Shown one piece after another: positions 1 through 8,082 of a stretch of 56,484 bases of DNA (its first letter is position 1; every line of letters starts with the position of its first letter). Location of the stretch: assembly GCA_903907865.1 (NCBI GenBank), contig CAIVPR010000024.1, forward strand, positions 1 through 56,484, written 5' to 3'. This DNA comes from an uncultured Acidobacteriia bacterium. Its GTDB lineage: Bacteria > Acidobacteriota > Terriglobia > Bryobacterales > Bryobacteraceae. A program made the position numbers and the translations under genes. The notes below the pieces were generated by a model. It did no database searches, was not told where the DNA came from, and worked only from the letters and a program-made list of their open reading frames with translations.

Positions 1-458
1 CCAACCGCGTCTCCATCGCCTTCGCCAACGGCTCCCGCATCATCGGCGTCCCCGGCCACCTCTCCTCCGGCACCGCCCGCCTCCGCGGTTTCGCCGTCAA
101 CCTCATGTTCGTCGACGAGGCCGCCTTCCTCGACGACGCCGTCTACCACGTCCTCCGCCCCATGCTCGCAGCCACCAAGGGCGACCTCTGGCTCCTCTCG
201 ATGCCCAACGGCCGCCGCGGCTTCTTCTTCGAGACCTGGACCTACGGCGCCAACTGGACCCGCTTCAAGGCCCCGGCCACCGACTGCCCCCGCATCTCCC
301 GCGAGTTCCTGGAGGACGAGCGAGGCGAGATCGGAGCAACCCGCTTCCAACAGGAGTACCTATGCGACTTCGTCGAATCCGAAGACGCCGCCTTCAGCCA
401 ACTAGTCATCGACCAATCCATGGACGACACCGTCCCCGGAATCAAAATCCCCACCTGA
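1..458 (+). CDS. Terminase large-subunit-like ATPase, 3' part
   Basis: The reading frame is open from base 3, so the gene begins outside the window. The visible 151 residues hold the Walker B/DEAA segment (LMFVDEAAFL, about base 102-131), followed by an ATPase coupling region (LLSMPNGRRG) and a segment typical of terminase-like proteins ending EYLCDFVESEDAAF. In phage terminases an RNase H-like nuclease domain would follow. Here the protein stops about 20 residues after this point, so the nuclease domain is absent. Short solitary terminase-ATPase-like proteins of this kind occur in acidobacterial genomes, so this could be an intact stand-alone gene rather than a broken one. No other phage gene is in view. 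The next gene, mfd, is on the opposite strand. Confidence 0.75.
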   Translation, partial: NRVSIAFANGSRIIGVPGHLSSGTARLRGFAVNLMFVDEAAFLDDAVYHVLRPMLAATKGDLWLLSMPNGRRGFFFETWTYGANWTRFKAPATDCPRISREFLEDERGEIGATRFQQEYLCDFVESEDAAFSQLVIDQSMDDTVPGIKIPT

Positions 459-639
459 CGACGTGGCGCGCGCAATCGTGCGTGCCGCGTCGACAATCCT
501 GTCGACGCCTGTTCTTCGGCTGGCTGCGGCAGTCCCAGCACTCCCAACTCGATCCCAACTAGTAAAGGACCCACCATGTACCACCCAAACCGAGCCCTCG
601 GCCCACGCCCAGACCCCCGGTCCGAATCCACGTTGTGGG

Positions 640-704
640 GCAGCCATTCCTGGCTGCGAGGTGGCTTTCAGCCACCTCATGCGCCGCAAGGCGCAGGCTC
701 CTGC
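640..704. repeat. Cluster of four adjacent perfect hairpins (intergenic repeat element)
   Basis: Between the terminase-like gene and the 3' end of mfd lie four back-to-back inverted repeats: stems at 640-646/651-657 (GCAGCCA), 658-666/670-678 (GAGGTGGCT), 681-685/690-694 (GCGCC) and 693-697/700-704 (GCAGG). The last two overlap by two bases and so exclude each other partly. None is followed by a clear T-run, so this is not a standard terminator. It resembles the hairpin-rich dispersed intergenic elements of acidobacterial genomes. Only one copy is seen in the window. The rest of 459-722 shows no convincing gene. Confidence 0.7.
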
Positions 705-708
705 CCGA

Positions 709-729
709 CCCTACCCCTACCCCTACCCC
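709..729 (-). other. G-quadruplex-forming motif at the mfd stop codon
   Basis: On the minus strand there are three GGGG tracts and one GGG tract separated by TA, a classic four-tract G-quadruplex pattern with 2-base loops. The mfd stop codon TAG (725-723) uses the first TA linker and the first G of the second tract. The motif is therefore present both in the mfd mRNA 3' end and in the non-template DNA strand. The plus strand could form an i-motif. Confidence 0.7.
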
Positions 730-3700
730 AAAACCGAAACAATCTCGCGCTCGATATAATCCAGCATCGCCGCCGGAGCCGCATTCCCGTCAATCGGCAA
801 CCGCAGCACCCCCGCCGGAGTGAACTGCGCACCCTTCGTCCGGGCCACCAGATCCATCAGCTTCTGCGCATCCACGCTGGTCTTCTCATGGAACTTGATA
901 TTCAGCACCGAGAACCGCCGGTCTACCGCCTCGATCCCCAGCTTCTCCGCCATCGTCTTGACCGCCGAATACTTCAGCAGGCAAATGACATCCTGCGGCA
1001 CCGGACCATACCGGTCCGCCAACTCCTGCTCCAGCTTGACCCGCTCCACCGGAGTCGCCGCCTGCGCGATCCGCTTGTACGCCCGCAGCCGCTGGTTCTC
1101 GTCCGTGATATACGTGGCCGGAATCCGCAGGTCCAGCCCCAGATTCAACGCGGAATGGATCTCCAGCGGAACCTCCTCGCCACGCAGCTCCTTGACCGCC
1201 TCGTCCAGCATCCGGACGTACATGTCGAAGCCGATCATATTGATCTGCCCGTGCTGTTCGCCGCCCAGCAGGTTGCCCGCCCCGCGCAACTCCAAATCCA
1301 GCGCCGCGATCTTGAACCCGGCCCCCAAATCGCTGAACTCCTTCAGCGCCGCCAGCCGCTTCCGCGCGACCTCGGTCAGTTCCGTGTCCGGCTGCACCAG
1401 CAAATAGCAGTACGCCCGGCGGTTCGACCGGCCCACGCGCCCGCGCAGCTGATACAACTCCGAGAGGCCGTAGTGCTCCGCCTTCTCGATGATCATCGTG
1501 TTCGCCAGCGGGATGTCCAATCCGTTCTCGACAATCGTCGTCGACACGAAGACGTCGAACTCGTGCCGGATAAACTGGAGCATCACCTTCTCCAGTTCCG
1601 CCTCGGGCATCTGGCCATGGCCCACGCCGACCTTGATGTTCGGGAACATCTCCTGGATCATCGCGGCCCGGTGGAAGATCGAGTCCACCCGGTTGTGGAC
1701 GAAGTACACCTGCCCGCCCCGCGCCAGCTCCAATTCGATCGCGGGCTTGATCAGGTCCGGGCTGAACGGCGCAACCACCGTGTGGATCGCCAGCCGGTCC
1801 TTCGGGGGCGTCTCAATCACCGACATGTCGCGCAGCCCCAACAACGACATGTGCAGCGTCCGCGGGATCGGCGTCGCCGACATCGCGACCGTATCCACCG
1901 CCTGGCAGATCTCCTTCAGCCGCTCCTTGTGCTTGACGCCGAACCGCTGCTCCTCGTCGATCAGCACCAGTCCGAGGTCCTTCCAGACCACGTCCTTGGA
2001 AAACAGTCGGTGCGTGCCGACCACCAGATCGACCTTGCCCTCGGCCAGATCCGTCAGCACCTCGGCCTGCTCCTTGGCACTACGGAACCGGCTCAACATC
2101 ACAATCCGCACCGGGAACTGCTGGAAGCGCTTCTTGAACGTGTTGAAGTGCTGGAAACAGAGCACCGTGGTCGGCGCGAGCACGGCCACCTGCTTGCCGT
2201 CGCCCATTGCCTTGAACGCCGCACGCATCACGACCTCGGTCTTGCCGTACCCGACGTCGCCGCACAGCAGCCGGTCCATCGGCTCTGGACTCTCCATGTC
2301 GCGCTTGATGTCGGAAATGGCGGCGCGCTGGTCCTTGGTCTCGGTATACTCGAAGGCGTCCTCGAACTCGCGCTGCCAGTTGCTGTCGGGCGAAAACGCG
2401 AACCCCTCGGCCATCTTGCGGCGGGCGTAGAGCTTCAGCAGCTCGTCCGCCATGTCCCGCATCCGGGCCTTGATCTTGGTCTTGGTGCGGACCCAGGTCG
2501 CGCCGCCCATCTTGTCGAGCGATGGCTTGGACTCGCCCTCGCCCCGAAAACGCTGCACCAAGTCGAGGCGCGTGAGCGGGACGTAGAGCTTGTTCCCCCC
2601 CGCGTACTCGATCAGCATGTAGTCGCCCTTGGCGTCGCCCTGCTGGATTTCGCGGAGACCGAGGAACTGTCCCACGCCGTGGTCCGAGTGGACGATGTAG
2701 TCGCCGGGTTTGAGGTCGAACTGGTCGGCCGAAAAGGCCGCGCGCCGGTCGGAGATGCCAGGTTTTGCGACCGTCTCGGTGGCGTCGAACAAATCCTCGG
2801 CACCGAAGATATTCAGGCCTGTCTCGTTGAAGACGACGCCCTTGGCGATGTCGCCGCGGATCAGCGCGACGGCGGAGCCGGTGGATTTGGCGCGTTGGCG
2901 GAGGTGTTCCGGCGGCCGCTCACTGCCGAGGTCGAGCTGGTACGGGACCGAGTACTCGCTGAAGACATCCGCCAACCGCTCGATTTCGCCGGTGGTGGGC
3001 GCGAAGAAGGCCAAACGCCGGCCCGCTTCAAGCAGCGTCTTCGACTCCCGGATCGCCACCTGCAGGTTGCCATGGAAGGCCATCGACGGGCGCGTGGAAA
3101 TCTCAAATCCGATCCGCTGCTCGTCCATTCCGATGGGGTCCAGTTCGCGGACTTCCAAAATGTCGCCCTTGTGCGCCCGCTCGAGGAATTCCTCCCATCG
3201 GAAGGTCGCCTGTTCCGGCTTCACGAAGACGGCCCAGTTGGAGGTTTCGAGGCGGGTCCAGAAGCGGTCCGCCGCGCCCGAGGTCATTTCAGGTTCGTCG
3301 ATCACCAGCAAGGGGCGCTCGAAGAAGTCGAGGATGGTGGACTCGCGGGGCCGCACGACCGACGTCATCATCTCCCAGCCCGCGAAGGTCTCGCCGACCG
3401 GCAGGTCGCGCCCGCGCACCCCGAGATTGCGGAGGTGGTCGGCCAGCCGGACCAGCAATTCGTTGGAGCGCTGGAACTCGGTGAACGGCTGCAGGACGCA
3501 CTCGTTGAGCTTGTGGATGGAGCGCTGCGTTTCGGGGTCGAAGCGGCGGATCTCCTCGATCTCGTCTCCGAAGAACTCGATGCGGACGGGCTGGGACTGG
3601 TCGGACGGGTAGACGTCGATGATGCCGCCCCGGACCGAAAACTCGCCGACCATTTCGACCGGGTCGCGCCGGGTGTAGCCGATGCTTTGCAGGTGCGCGA

Positions 3701-4193
3701 CGAGATCGTCGAGACCAATCTCCTCGCCGACCTTCAGGCTCAGAGTGAGCTGTCGGTAGTAGAGCGACGGCTCCATCCGGCTCATGGCCGCGGCAACGGG
3801 CAGGACCAGAATCCCGCCCTTGCCGTGGGCCAGTTTGTCCAGCGTCGCGGCGCGCGAGGAGAGGATTTCGGCGTGCGGCGATAGATTCTGGCCTGGCAGG
3901 ACGTCGATGGCGGGCAGGAGGAGCGGCGTGGTGCCGCAATCGAAGAGGTCGCAGAAGGTGCGGAGAGTAGGGAAGAGGGCTTCGGCCTGCTTGTTCCCGT
4001 CCGTAACGATGACCATTGGACGGCGCGTTTCCTTGTAAAGCAGCGCGGCGTAGACCGCCTTGGCAGTGAGGGTCAGGCCGGAAAGGCGAAGGATGCCGAA
4101 CCGGTCCCGGGACGCAAGTCGTGCCGCCAGCCCCTTGAAGGCGGGACCGTGGGAGAGGCCGAAGAAGAGGGCTTCAATCTGGGGGTTGCGCAC
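723..4193 (-). CDS. mfd: Transcription-repair coupling factor Mfd
   Basis: A full-length 1156-residue Mfd. It removes RNA polymerase stalled at DNA lesions and recruits UvrA. The N-terminal part is the UvrB-like domain. The CarD-like RNA-polymerase interaction domain is seen at DYIVHSDHGVGQFLGL. The RecG-like helicase follows, with Walker A GDVGYGKTEV (Lys651), motif II DEEQRFG (746-749) and SATPIPRT. The C-terminal domain carries the usual LRGRVGRSNR and LRGAGNLLGGEQHG segments. The start is GTG at 4193, directly after the stop codon of the upstream YHS gene, which implies translational coupling. The stop codon lies inside a G-quadruplex motif. A very long open frame on the opposite strand (576-3884) is a GC-bias shadow. 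Confidence 0.97.
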   Translation of the reverse strand: MRNPQIEALFFGLSHGPAFKGLAARLASRDRFGILRLSGLTLTAKAVYAALLYKETRRPMVIVTDGNKQAEALFPTLRTFCDLFDCGTTPLLLPAIDVLPGQNLSPHAEILSSRAATLDKLAHGKGGILVLPVAAAMSRMEPSLYYRQLTLSLKVGEEIGLDDLVAHLQSIGYTRRDPVEMVGEFSVRGGIIDVYPSDQSQPVRIEFFGDEIEEIRRFDPETQRSIHKLNECVLQPFTEFQRSNELLVRLADHLRNLGVRGRDLPVGETFAGWEMMTSVVRPRESTILDFFERPLLVIDEPEMTSGAADRFWTRLETSNWAVFVKPEQATFRWEEFLERAHKGDILEVRELDPIGMDEQRIGFEISTRPSMAFHGNLQVAIRESKTLLEAGRRLAFFAPTTGEIERLADVFSEYSVPYQLDLGSERPPEHLRQRAKSTGSAVALIRGDIAKGVVFNETGLNIFGAEDLFDATETVAKPGISDRRAAFSADQFDLKPGDYIVHSDHGVGQFLGLREIQQGDAKGDYMLIEYAGGNKLYVPLTRLDLVQRFRGEGESKPSLDKMGGATWVRTKTKIKARMRDMADELLKLYARRKMAEGFAFSPDSNWQREFEDAFEYTETKDQRAAISDIKRDMESPEPMDRLLCGDVGYGKTEVVMRAAFKAMGDGKQVAVLAPTTVLCFQHFNTFKKRFQQFPVRIVMLSRFRSAKEQAEVLTDLAEGKVDLVVGTHRLFSKDVVWKDLGLVLIDEEQRFGVKHKERLKEICQAVDTVAMSATPIPRTLHMSLLGLRDMSVIETPPKDRLAIHTVVAPFSPDLIKPAIELELARGGQVYFVHNRVDSIFHRAAMIQEMFPNIKVGVGHGQMPEAELEKVMLQFIRHEFDVFVSTTIVENGLDIPLANTMIIEKAEHYGLSELYQLRGRVGRSNRRAYCYLLVQPDTELTEVARKRLAALKEFSDLGAGFKIAALDLELRGAGNLLGGEQHGQINMIGFDMYVRMLDEAVKELRGEEVPLEIHSALNLGLDLRIPATYITDENQRLRAYKRIAQAATPVERVKLEQELADRYGPVPQDVICLLKYSAVKTMAEKLGIEAVDRRFSVLNIKFHEKTSVDAQKLMDLVARTKGAQFTPAGVLRLPIDGNAAPAAMLDYIEREIVSVLG

Positions 4194-4475
4194 CTAGGCT
4201 CTATAGCGGTCGCGGCAATCGTTGGAGCAGAAATGCCACACCTTGCCGTCGACGATCCTTTTCAGTGAAGTTTCGGTGGAGACGTAGGTCCCGCAAACGG
4301 GATCCTGCTGTAGTGTTGTAGTGCCGGAAGCGGCACGGGGCGGCGCTTGGCGGGTCGCGGATTGCCCGTGGCCGCTGGTCAGGTTCACCCACAGGCGCTG
4401 GAGGAACGCGATCACGTTCCGCAGCACGGAAAGCGCGATCAGGAAGAGGACCAGTCTTGAGAGGAACGCAAACAT
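4194..4475 (-). CDS. Small membrane-anchored YHS-domain protein
   Basis: A 93-residue protein with a hydrophobic N-terminal helix (residues about 4-28), a Ser/Arg-rich linker, and a C-terminal YHS-type metal-binding segment: DPVCGTYVS, then VWHFCSNDCRDRY. Small anchored YHS proteins like this are common in acidobacteria and Deltaproteobacteria, and their function is not established. The gene ends one base before the GTG start of mfd, so the two are probably cotranscribed. The start codon is immediately preceded by the U-tract of a terminator hairpin, so no ribosome binding site is visible. A downstream start is possible, but it would cut into the membrane helix. Confidence 0.75.
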   Translation of the reverse strand: MFAFLSRLVLFLIALSVLRNVIAFLQRLWVNLTSGHGQSATRQAPPRAASGTTTLQQDPVCGTYVSTETSLKRIVDGKVWHFCSNDCRDRYRA

Positions 4476-4476
4476 G

Positions 4477-4502
4477 AAAAAAGGGGATGCCGGAGCACCC
4501 CC
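4477..4502 (-). terminator. Rho-independent terminator after the TPR gene
   Basis: Read on the minus strand, an 8-bp stem GGGGGTGC/GCATCCCC (one G-U pair) with loop TCCG is followed by TTTTTT. It lies about 30 bases after the stop codon of the 5687-4533 gene, and its U-tract ends one base before the ATG of the YHS gene. Confidence 0.85.
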
Positions 4503-4532
4503 TTTCAGTGTAGTCGAGATGTCTACGAGGAA

Positions 4533-5687
4533 CTACTTCTTCTTCGGAGCGGCCTTCGTGTTCTTCGGCGCGTTCGGGTTGACGTAGCTGGTGCTCACGG
4601 TGGAACCGAGGGCCGTGATCATATCCTTGGCGCTCTGGGCATTGACGCCGTCCGGCTTCAGTTCGAGGTACTTCTGGAGGGCCTCGACGGCTCCGGGGGG
4701 CGCAACCACGTTGCCCTTGGCGTCGGTGGTGGCGCGACCGGAGAGGGCGACACCATATTGATACTGCGCGTCGGCGTAGGTCGGGTCGAGTTCGATGGCC
4801 TTCTTGAAGGTGTCCGTGGCAGCGTCGTTCTGGCCGCTGTTCACGAGCAGCGCGCCGAGATTGTAGTAGTACTTGCCAGCACCGGGGGGGTCGAGTTCGG
4901 CGGCCTTGGCGAGGTTGGTCTTGGCGTCGTCGATCTTCTTGTCCTTGGCCAGTGCGAGTGCGTAGTTGTTGAACAGACCGGCGTCGGTGGGGGAAAGCTC
5001 AAGCGCCTTCTTGAAGGCGTCGAAGGCCTTGTCGTAGGTGGCTGCTGCTTCGGCGGGAGTGGCTTGGGCCTTGCCAACATAGGCGTCGGCGAGCGCGCTC
5101 CAAACGGCACCCTGCTTTGCGTCCATTTCGGAGGCCTTGGTAAGGCTTTCGATGGCGGCGTCCCACTGCTTGGCTTCCAAGGCGGTCTTGCCAGTTTGGA
5201 AGGCGTCGTTAAGCGCCTTGTTCTTGGCCAACTGGGCTTCACGGGCCTTGGCCTGCTTGTCGAAGGCTTCCTTCTGCTCCTTCGACATGCCGCGTTCCTG
5301 TTCCTTGCTCAGCGTGCCGGTCTCGGCTGCCTTCTGGAGGGACTGTTGCTGTTCGGCGGTGGCATGGAGGTCGAAATTGAGAACCTTCGGTTCGCCGAGG
5401 CCGGAACGGAAGCCCTTGGCGGTGTCGCGGGTCTTGCCGTCGACCACGCAGGAGATGTCGTAGGTGCCGAGCGGCAGGCCGTAGTGCCCGTAGTGGCCCT
5501 TCTTGTCGGACTTGACGGTGTAGTGGCCCTTGATGTCGGTGCGGTCGAAGTTGATGACGGCATCCTTGAGCGGCTTGCCCTGTTCGTCCTTGACCATGCC
5601 CTCGATGGCGGAAGTCTGGGAGAACGCGGGGACGGACAACAGGAGTGCCGCGAAAGCGGTGAGTGTGAAGGACTTGATTAGGGACAT
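4533..5687 (-). CDS. Secreted TPR protein with N-terminal carboxypeptidase-regulatory-like domain
   Basis: A 384-residue protein. The start chosen is ATG 5687, giving a clear signal peptide (MSLIKSFTLTAFAALLLSVPAFSQ); an ATG 16 codons upstream would spoil it. Residues about 27-110 form a carboxypeptidase-regulatory-like beta-sandwich (IEGMVKDEQGKPLKDAVINF, then YDISCVVDGK). A Lys/Gln-rich coiled segment follows, then about five TPR repeats from residue 170 on (QWDAAIESLTKASEMDAKQG, ALELSPTDAGLFNNYALAL, AIELDPTYADAQYQYGVAL). The C-terminus is Lys-rich. The likely role is a periplasmic scaffold, but the partner is unknown. It is transcribed alone and ends at a strong terminator. Confidence 0.85.
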   Translation of the reverse strand: MSLIKSFTLTAFAALLLSVPAFSQTSAIEGMVKDEQGKPLKDAVINFDRTDIKGHYTVKSDKKGHYGHYGLPLGTYDISCVVDGKTRDTAKGFRSGLGEPKVLNFDLHATAEQQQSLQKAAETGTLSKEQERGMSKEQKEAFDKQAKAREAQLAKNKALNDAFQTGKTALEAKQWDAAIESLTKASEMDAKQGAVWSALADAYVGKAQATPAEAAATYDKAFDAFKKALELSPTDAGLFNNYALALAKDKKIDDAKTNLAKAAELDPPGAGKYYYNLGALLVNSGQNDAATDTFKKAIELDPTYADAQYQYGVALSGRATTDAKGNVVAPPGAVEALQKYLELKPDGVNAQSAKDMITALGSTVSTSYVNPNAPKNTKAAPKKK

Positions 5688-5736
5688 GGCTCTGCTACCT
5701 CTGAAATTGGGCCTGGGCCCGGAAAGGACCAGCATA

Positions 5737-5998
5737 CTACAACGACGACGTGGGCGGCGTCAAGGTGTCGCGTTCTGTTTCATTGTCGAGAAAAATTCCC
5801 ACAGTATCGGTCGTCCATGTGGCGACACCGCATCCGAAGAAGTCGAGATCCTCGGTCCGTATCGGGCAGTCGAGGGCGAGGGCGGCGGCGACCACCTGAC
5901 AGTCGTCAGGATCGCGCCTGGAGATCCGCCGCGCGGCCCGCACGGCACGTTTCATCTCCTCGAACTGTTGTATGCTCGTTTCCATAATGATGCGAGCC
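5737..5998 (-). pseudogene. PIN-domain (VapC-like) remnant, C-terminal half only
   Basis: The minus-strand frame reads RRISRRDPDDCQVVAAALAL, then a CPIRTEDLDFFGCG-type segment and TWTTD: the C-terminal half of a PIN_3-type ribonuclease toxin, including the RDPDD and TEDxDF acidic residues. The N-terminal half with the first catalytic Asp is missing. Upstream codons of the same frame do not look PIN-like and lie under the start of the divergent gene at 5972. No antitoxin is next to it. It is therefore read as a dead fragment, though a short expressed peptide cannot be excluded. Confidence 0.6.
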
Positions 5999-6598
5999 AT
6001 CCTGTTGATGTTGTGCCTCCCGGTCGTCCTCGCCGCGCAGGAACCCCGACTTCCGCAACTGAAGCTTGAGGACACCTCCGGCGACCAGCGGGTCCTCGCA
6101 GAACAGATGCTGAAGCAGACCCGCTCCGGACTGACCGGTCCGTTCAACTCGATGCTACGGAGCCCGGAGATGTCCAAAGGCCTGATGGACCTCTACCTCT
6201 ATTTCCGTTACAAGACCGCGCTGCCCAGAAACTTGGTGGAGATCGCGATCCTGGTGACGGGACGGGAGTGGTCGGCACCGTTCGAATGGTACATGCACTA
6301 TCCAATCGCAATCTCGGAGGGAGTGGCCCCGGCGTTGCTGACAGATCTGCGGGAGGGTCGGCGACCGGCGGCCATGAAGGCCGAGGAAGCCGCGGTCTAC
6401 GAGTTCGCCACCGAACTGCTGCGGACCCACCGAGTGACTGACGCCACCTACGACAAGGCGCTGAAGCTGTTCGGGGAGAAGAACGTAGTGGATTTGACCT
6501 CGCTCGTCTCGACCTACTCAACCTATGCGGCGCTCCTGAACGTGAGTCGGCAGGCAACACCCGCTGCGACGGGCATGCAGGCGCTGCCGGTCAAATAG
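5972..6598 (+). CDS. Secreted carboxymuconolactone decarboxylase-family (AhpD-like) protein
   Basis: About 208 residues with an N-terminal signal peptide (ILLMLCLPVVLAAQ). The rest matches the carboxymuconolactone-decarboxylase fold common in acidobacteria: GPFNSMLRSPEMSKGLMDL, then LPRNLVEIAILVTGREW, FEWYMHYPIAISEGV and a C-terminal helical repeat ending TYSTYAALLNV. The AhpD CxxC redox motif is absent, so peroxidase function is unlikely. The substrate is unknown. Starts at 5972, 5987 and 5990 are all in frame; the two later ones give a tighter signal peptide. The 5' end overlaps the PIN remnant on the other strand. The SDR gene follows 30 bases later on the same strand and may be cotranscribed. 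Confidence 0.8.
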   Translation: MLVSIMMRAILLMLCLPVVLAAQEPRLPQLKLEDTSGDQRVLAEQMLKQTRSGLTGPFNSMLRSPEMSKGLMDLYLYFRYKTALPRNLVEIAILVTGREWSAPFEWYMHYPIAISEGVAPALLTDLREGRRPAAMKAEEAAVYEFATELLRTHRVTDATYDKALKLFGEKNVVDLTSLVSTYSTYAALLNVSRQATPAATGMQALPVK

Positions 6599-6628
6599 CC
6601 AACCTGGGTACCCGGATAAACTGGTTCC

Positions 6629-7429
6629 ATGCGAAGACCCAGGCTCGAAGGAAAAGTTGTCGTCGTCACCGGTGCCGCGCAGGGCATCGGGTACGGAATA
6701 TCGGAGATGCTCGCCGACGAAGGCGCATCCGTCGTCGTCTCCGACATCAGCGTGGAAAAGGGCGAAGCGGCTGCGGCGAAGTTCCGCGAGGCGGGCGGCA
6801 AGGCTGTGTTCGTTCGCGCCGATGTCGCCAGTGAGTCCGATTGTGCCGCCCTCATGCAGGCGGCCGTCGACAACTTTGGGCGTTTGGACGGTCTTGTCAA
6901 TAACGCTGGCTGGTATCCGCGGGCGTCGCTGGAAGACACCACCACCGAGTTTTGGGACAAGATCCAGGACATCAATCTCCGCGGTCCCTTCTATTGCTGC
7001 AAGTACGCGGTCCCGCTGATGCGTGACAACGGCGGCGGAAGTGTCGTAAACATGGGGTCGATCAACGGCATTCAAGGGCTTCCGAACCTTGTGGCGTACG
7101 CCTCGGCCAAGGGTGGACTGCTGACGATGACCCGTACGCTGGCCGGTGCCTACGCCAGGCAGCGTATCCGGTTCAACTACTTGATCCCGGGTTGGGTGCT
7201 GAGCGAAGGCGAAATCGCCTTGCACGCGGCCAAGGGGCACTCACTCGAATCCCTGCTGAAGACGGGCGAAACGCTGACGCTCGGCCGACATCAGACGCCG
7301 CTCGATTCCGCCTACGCCACCGTCTACTTGCTTTCCGACGAATCGGCGCAGGTCACGGGCTCGATCCTCAATGTCGACGCCGGGACCTCGTGCATGCCCA
7401 TCCAAAATGCCGACCTTTATGTTGGGTGA
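6629..7429 (+). CDS. SDR-family NAD(P)-dependent oxidoreductase
   Basis: A 266-residue classical short-chain dehydrogenase/reductase. The nucleotide-binding TGAAQGIG motif is at residues 14-21. NNAG is at 91-94, the catalytic Ser at 144 (NMGSING), and the YASAK active site has Tyr157 and Lys161. SDI at 38-40 at the end of the second strand has Asp39, which favours NAD over NADP. The substrate cannot be told from sequence. It sits downstream of a secreted AhpD-like gene, which gives no clear pathway clue. Confidence 0.92.
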   Translation: MRRPRLEGKVVVVTGAAQGIGYGISEMLADEGASVVVSDISVEKGEAAAAKFREAGGKAVFVRADVASESDCAALMQAAVDNFGRLDGLVNNAGWYPRASLEDTTTEFWDKIQDINLRGPFYCCKYAVPLMRDNGGGSVVNMGSINGIQGLPNLVAYASAKGGLLTMTRTLAGAYARQRIRFNYLIPGWVLSEGEIALHAAKGHSLESLLKTGETLTLGRHQTPLDSAYATVYLLSDESAQVTGSILNVDAGTSCMPIQNADLYVG

Positions 7430-7498
7430 GCGGCGAAGCTAAGCCCTGGGGAAACGGCTATCGGCGAGAAATCCGCAAGCACGGTAGGCGGGTGGGAG

Positions 7499-7831
7499 TC
7501 AGTTCGGGCCGAGAGAAATGCGTTTGGCGGCTTGGTGGGCTGCCGTGCGGATGACGGCCAAGGGATTCGGAGCGATCTTCCACTTCTGTTGGCTGATCGC
7601 TTCGGAAACAGCGGGAGCCATGTCAGCAGTCATGTTCACGACATCCTTGACGAACGCAATGAACTCAGGGGCGTCCTGTCCAAACTGGCTGGCCGCCTCG
7701 ATCTGTGCATAGCCAGCGGGCTTCTGCGCGGTCCGCGTTGGAACGTAGGTAGACTGTGGTGCAATTGTGGGTGCACGGGGGTCGAGAAACCGCGAGACCT
7801 TGCCGCGCTTATTGTTCTTGCCGTTGTACAT
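7499..7831 (-). CDS. Small hypothetical protein
   Basis: A 110-residue protein of unknown function. ATG 7831 (MYNGKNNKRGKV) is preferred over an upstream frame start at 7876, because the upstream codons give an unlikely Phe/Arg-rich leader. The N-terminus is basic and probably disordered. The C-terminal 65 residues are predicted helical and amphipathic (FIAFVKDVVNMTADMAPAVS), ending in AAKRISLGPN. No cysteine or enzyme motif is present. It lies downstream of tRNA-Asp on the same strand, so it could be read from the tRNA promoter. It is not recognised as a family. Confidence 0.5.
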   Translation of the reverse strand: MYNGKNNKRGKVSRFLDPRAPTIAPQSTYVPTRTAQKPAGYAQIEAASQFGQDAPEFIAFVKDVVNMTADMAPAVSEAISQQKWKIAPNPLAVIRTAAHQAAKRISLGPN

Positions 7832-7894
7832 GCTCACAGATGGACTGCGAAAGGTCCTTGGAAGGAAGAATACCAAAAAACAGAAAGGAAAGAG

Positions 7895-7971
<77 letters not shown>

Positions 7972-8016
7972 GCACTGCATCGGAACTCTTTAATAGTAAC
8001 ACGGTCGCCACAGAAA

Positions 8017-8057
8017 GCGAAAGGGCCGGTATGCGGTTTCCCTCCGCATCCCGGCCC
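8017..8057 (-). terminator. Strong hairpin downstream of the Oar-like receptor
   Basis: Inverted repeat 8023-8036/8044-8057: GGGCCGG and ATGCGG arms pair with CCGCAT and CCGGCCC, with one mismatch and a 7-base loop. On the minus strand it is followed by TTTCGCTTTC, a weak U-tract. It lies 25 bases after the receptor stop codon and is probably its terminator. Confidence 0.7.
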
Positions 8058-8082
8058 CCAGCCAAACAAATCGCCGTTGCGA

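Noticed and set aside
576-3884. A 1102-codon open frame opposite to mfd, with a good AAAGGA before its ATG
   Set aside because: It runs antisense through the conserved helicase motifs of mfd and encodes an Arg/His/Leu/Gln-rich sequence typical of high-GC shadow frames.
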